Assembly (NCBI GenBank): GCA_019925095.2
Contig: CM034392.1
Location: 5,158,887 to 5,222,886, forward strand
Direction of reading: 5' to 3'
Source: Dendrolimus kikuchii
Taxonomy: Eukaryota; Arthropoda; Insecta; Lepidoptera; Lasiocampidae
Length of the DNA: 64,000 bases
Under the pieces are notes generated by a model. It ran no database searches and was not told the DNA's origin. It saw nothing but the letters and a program-made list of their open reading frames with translations. The stretch's first letter is position 1, and each line of letters begins with the position of its first letter. Below are positions 53,244-64,000 of this stretch, piece by piece. A program made the translations under genes and the position numbers.

Positions 53244-56003
53244 TTAATAATAATGACAAAAACATAAGTTCTTTGTAAGCATATCGGGTAACGTCTCCAA
53301 CTGCACTATTTCTATTGTTTTTTTTATTTCTTCTTCGATATCGTCATTAACAGGGCCCACTTGTCGTGCTGTACGCAACATGGTTCTTGCTTTATCAAGA
53401 TCTCTTTCATACATAGCCAGCAAAGCGAGTACCGCCCAACCGTCAGCTAACAATGGCTCGGTGTTAACAGCAACAGCGGCCCAACGCTCGGCTAAACTTT
53501 CCTCTCCTAATTTTGCATATATCCTGCTGATAACCAAAGCAGAATGGCCACTTGGAGCTATTTTATGAGCACGTGCTGCTCGTTGAAGAGCTGCTCTCGG
53601 TTCCGTTTTTAATCCTCCTAAAGCAGCCTTTATTAACAAAGCAGGACATGGTTCTGAACCTGCACGCTCTGCTTCGTTTAGTGCGTCTTCACATTGACCA
53701 TCCCAACCACGAGCAATTGTTAAGCAAGATGTACGTATTTGAGACATCATGCCTGAAGGACCTACATTCTTTATCCCTTTTTCAACCATTTCCAATGCTT
53801 TATCAATGTGTCGCCTAAGTAAAAGAGATGAAGTTCTCAAATAATAAATATCAGATGTAATTTTCATTTTTATATATAAACGACTACCTTTCGTAGAACA
53901 GCCTTTTTCCACGCATTGCAGAAGTCTTTCGGAAAATTTGTAGCATCGTAAACAAAGAAAGAAAGCCGCTGCAATCAGTATTGGATTATGTGAACTGACA
54001 ACATACGGCGACCAGAAGCATTCTTCCTCACCACTTGTTTCTATCCAACGATCAAGAAACTTATTCCATTCATGAACTAGTTCGTACGACTTTCTCATTT
54101 TTTTAGCCGCTACAAAAGCTGCATAAAAATTTTCGTTGTAATGATATAATGTATGCAAAACAGCCCAACCGATTGCATTCGTTGTACCATCCGAATAGTC
54201 TCCTTTCACAGCAATTCTAAACGCTGCAGATGCTGTTACAACACCTTCTGGTCCTTTATCAAACTCTTGACCACCATACATCCATAAGAGATATCTATTT
54301 TTAGTGTGAGCATTTAAGGCTTTAATAAGATAATTTTTAGCACTTAACTCATGTGTTTGTTCAATACATCTTAGAGCTTTCGACATCAATGCTCTAGGGA
54401 CTCCTGGCCCAACTTTTAAATTTGTTTTCATATGTTCATCTGCAATTCTACTATCACCTGCCATTCGGCACCTGGCTGCCGAGGCAATGTTTGGCAGGCG
54501 TAGTATAGGAGGTTGAGGAGCAAACGAAGCTGTCACCGCACGCCGACTAGACACGTGATGTGCTGTTACTATATCTTGCCACTCGATATACGAACAGTTG
54601 CCTGGTGGAAATTGTTTTAACATTGCTCGCACTCTCATAAGTAAACGATTTGCTGCAGTACGTTTTATTCCTTGGTTCATTGGGACAGCTCCTCTACAAG
54701 CTAATCCACTTAATTCCCTATGAACTGCTAAAGCTCCACCTTCTTTTCTTATTCTTCTAACATCAATAGCAGGATCTTCCGCTGGAAGATCCACTTCGAA
54801 ATTATCAATGGGTGCTAAAGATTCAGGGGGAGCGAACCCCATTGTTTCATATAGTAATGTCATTTTTGCTTTAGGCACTAAAGATTCTGACAAATCAAAT
54901 CTAATAATTAGATATGTAGAATGACCGTATTCGTCCGTAGTCGAATCTGATTCTCGTGCACTCACTTTGGCACTTGTTAGTGGTAGCTCTAATAAGGCAC
55001 CTACTCTCTCAGGTAGGTCAGATTCATTGTAAAACAGTACTTTTGCACTAGCAGTTACACTGTATTGTCCTGGTTCTAATAAAACACCTGCATCAACAAA
55101 AGCCATATAACGTCCTCGCACATCAATCTTTCCAACTTTTGGTACACCAGCTATTTCAACAACAAACGGAAAAGATAATCTAGTTTTTAATAGAACTGGG
55201 TCGACGAGAATTCTCTTTATGGTGTACCAAAAAAAAGATCGACAGTTTTCATTACATTTTGGAGTCAAATTTGGAGGAATGTATATGTCTTCGTCGGGTA
55301 TGTTATAAGCAGAGTTTGCAGCGAATCCAGCATTACTAACTGAACTCCATACAAGCTTTTTCGGTTTAGCAAGGCTTAGGGACATACCAAAATTAACCGC
55401 TAAAGGTTCAAGTATGCCATCTAATCCAATTGCAGATAAATAGACGGTGCCTTCTCTTGTTGCAGGAAAACAGTGACCTGACATCATAGTGATTAATAAA
55501 GGCACTTTTGTACATTCAGATATACCGTTAGAAACTGCTTTTACTTCTATGGAACAACCAACGGGTTCGCCTGTTGTTATTGATATTAATTGAACTTCTG
55601 TGAGTATTACTTGCTCTCCAAGTACTAAAGGAAATAAATCAACTGTTGCTCCTGCTCGATTATCTATATTCAGTAAAGGGTCAAGATCTTTAGCTCCCTT
55701 ACCTCCAGTGGCCCGTAAGATGAAAACAAGAGGTATATCAGCCAATATTGTTTGACTGTAAGCTTCTTTTAAGTTCAATGGTAATGCTTCGCTCTCTAGT
55801 ATACTCCCATTTAACCATTTTCCGTCTAATACCACTTGACCATTGAATATAGTTAGTAAGAGCCATTCTCCTGGACTAGAAATGTCGCCTATCAGTCTTA
55901 TGGTAAGACCAACACCACGCGGAGATCCATACATGCCGTCAGATTCTTCATAATTTGTGCTACATTTTTCAATTGATGAAGTCTTGTAAGATTTCGGAGC
56001 CAT
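53244..56003 (-). CDS. CFAP70: cilia- and flagella-associated protein 70 (TTC18), single exon
   Basis: 919 codons, starting at ATG 56003 (MAPKSYKTSSIEKCS); the only upstream in-frame alternative is a GTG. The N-terminal half is a beta-rich region with GVGLTIRLIGDISSPGEWLL (about 28-47), an NGQVVLDGKW strand and ATVDLFPLVLGEQVILTEVQ (about 127-146). The middle has FFWYTIKRILVDPVLL. The C-terminal third holds tetratricopeptide-type helical repeats (ALEMVEKGIKNVGPSG; ALQRAARAHKIAPSG; LAERWAAVAVNTEPL; ARTMLRTARQVGP). The order matches CFAP70, a protein of the motile axoneme; vertebrate CFAP70 is somewhat longer (about 1,100 residues). In insects without motile somatic cilia it would be expected mainly in sperm. 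There is no intron in 2.76 kb, unlike its neighbours, and it is head to head with ARFRP1. Confidence 0.85.
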   Translation of the reverse strand: MAPKSYKTSSIEKCSTNYEESDGMYGSPRGVGLTIRLIGDISSPGEWLLLTIFNGQVVLDGKWLNGSILESEALPLNLKEAYSQTILADIPLVFILRATGGKGAKDLDPLLNIDNRAGATVDLFPLVLGEQVILTEVQLISITTGEPVGCSIEVKAVSNGISECTKVPLLITMMSGHCFPATREGTVYLSAIGLDGILEPLAVNFGMSLSLAKPKKLVWSSVSNAGFAANSAYNIPDEDIYIPPNLTPKCNENCRSFFWYTIKRILVDPVLLKTRLSFPFVVEIAGVPKVGKIDVRGRYMAFVDAGVLLEPGQYSVTASAKVLFYNESDLPERVGALLELPLTSAKVSARESDSTTDEYGHSTYLIIRFDLSESLVPKAKMTLLYETMGFAPPESLAPIDNFEVDLPAEDPAIDVRRIRKEGGALAVHRELSGLACRGAVPMNQGIKRTAANRLLMRVRAMLKQFPPGNCSYIEWQDIVTAHHVSSRRAVTASFAPQPPILRLPNIASAARCRMAGDSRIADEHMKTNLKVGPGVPRALMSKALRCIEQTHELSAKNYLIKALNAHTKNRYLLWMYGGQEFDKGPEGVVTASAAFRIAVKGDYSDGTTNAIGWAVLHTLYHYNENFYAAFVAAKKMRKSYELVHEWNKFLDRWIETSGEEECFWSPYVVSSHNPILIAAAFFLCLRCYKFSERLLQCVEKGCSTKGSRLYIKMKITSDIYYLRTSSLLLRRHIDKALEMVEKGIKNVGPSGMMSQIRTSCLTIARGWDGQCEDALNEAERAGSEPCPALLIKAALGGLKTEPRAALQRAARAHKIAPSGHSALVISRIYAKLGEESLAERWAAVAVNTEPLLADGWAVLALLAMYERDLDKARTMLRTARQVGPVNDDIEEEIKKTIEIVQLETLPDMLTKNLCFCHYY

Positions 56004-56434
56004 TTTTTTTAACACTTAATACACATTTCTATAAAATACTTTTAATAAGATGATAACAAATTATTATTCATTTTTGACACTTTTTGTAAGTCTATTTGTA
56101 GTTGAATTAATTACAAAAGTTCTAGTTGGCTAAATGCATGTATTGTTTGATGCTTGCTGGTAAAGAAGTTACATATTTTTGAGACTTGACATTAAATTTA
56201 CGTCATCTCAGCAAAAACATAATAAGTGTATACTTTCAGCTTAATTTAGTTGGCATCTCTTTCTCACTAGCAGTGAAAAATGAGGTAGAAATAGACATTT
56301 ATTTTTGAAGACCTGAGGTCCAGCTGTTCACTTCTACTCTATAAGTTCCACAAGTGGAAATAAACTAGAACTGAATCAGAAGTTCATTTTCAATTTTCCT
56401 TCTTATTTGTTTATTATTAAAAGAAAATGTTATC
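56004..56434. promoter_or_regulatory. divergent promoter region of CFAP70 and ARFRP1
   Basis: 431 bp separate the two ATGs, which point away from each other, with no repeat in between. This spacing fits a bidirectional promoter. No TATA box or known sperm-promoter motif was confidently identified. Confidence 0.6.
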
Positions 56435-63610
<7,176 letters not shown>

Positions 63611-64000
63611 TGTTGAGCCGCGCGCGCCGCACGTACATACGACACGCAGCCGGCACACCATAATCACAATGAATAATAATTAGTTTTCCTATTAAGATAA
63701 TGATGTGACTCGCCCGCCCTATTGTTTTGTACATACAGTATTGACATTTAATAATATTCGCACCCGCGTCTATTGCTATCCTTTTCGAGTGATAAATTGT
63801 ACTTTTGATAAGAGATACGTTTTGACTGAATACTCAAGGAGTACCTGCACCTGATAAAACACCTGATAACAGTACAGTTTGCACCGTCGTGGTATACTGT
63901 GGCACAATTTGTGAAATGTTTTTATTAAAAAGTTTTTAGTATACTGTAGTGTTATTTCAATTTGAGCTATGGCATATCCCATGTACGAAGTGGATTGGAG
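63611..64000. other. ARFRP1 3' UTR and downstream
   Basis: GC-rich just after the stop, then AT-rich. No canonical AATAAA was seen in the first 200 bases. No further gene is supported before the window ends. Confidence 0.5.

Overview
This window is animal nuclear DNA, and almost certainly from a moth or butterfly. Introns are spliced GT-AG, the DNA is AT-rich, and the repeats are typical of Lepidoptera: R1-clade, jockey, RTE and CR1/jockey-group non-LTR retrotransposons, a D37D (mori/maT-type) mariner, Helitron-like elements with CTAG|T ends, hAT and TAA-target MITEs, and two SINE families. I cannot name the species. No bacterial genes, CRISPR arrays, rRNA genes or intact tRNA genes were seen; the only tRNA-like sequence is the head of a SINE family.

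Host genes lie in the right quarter. A tetraspanin is on the minus strand: four well-supported coding exons between 52565 and 48199, with the end of the fourth membrane segment unresolved. CFAP70 (TTC18), an axonemal TPR protein, is on the minus strand as one uninterrupted 919-codon exon, 53244-56003. ARFRP1, an Arf-family GTPase of the trans-Golgi network, is on the plus strand in five exons, 56435-63610, encoding 203 residues. CFAP70 and ARFRP1 are head to head with 431 bp between start codons, so a shared promoter region is likely. Tetraspanin intron 3, ARFRP1 intron 3 and ARFRP1 intron 4 carry Helitrons, MITEs, R1 or RTE fragments.

The left three quarters (about 1-47000) has no recognisable host gene and is a layered graveyard of mobile elements. 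Insertion order can be read from exact target-site duplications. A hAT element (9227-14096, 8-bp duplication GACCCAGC) contains a decayed CR1/jockey-group LINE, which contains an R1-clade LINE (10807-12022, 15-bp duplication). A tRNA-derived SINE is split by a jockey element (15623-17750, 10-bp duplication), and a second SINE copy is split by an R1-clade tail (34070-34350, 13-bp duplication). A mariner (39572-44905) is split by a LINE with an intact 988-codon ORF2. At least six fragments of one RTE family are scattered through the window; five have clear 9-13 bp duplications and end in ATGT repeats.

The most unusual signal is in the LINE at 39936-44392. ORF1 ends in TGA followed directly by CTA, the classical leaky-stop context, and the same frame then stays open for 185 codons of a hydrophobic, T-rich sequence. 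It closes in an 8-nt overlap with the ORF2 start codon. This may be an undescribed ORF1 extension made by stop-codon readthrough, coupled to ORF2 translation.
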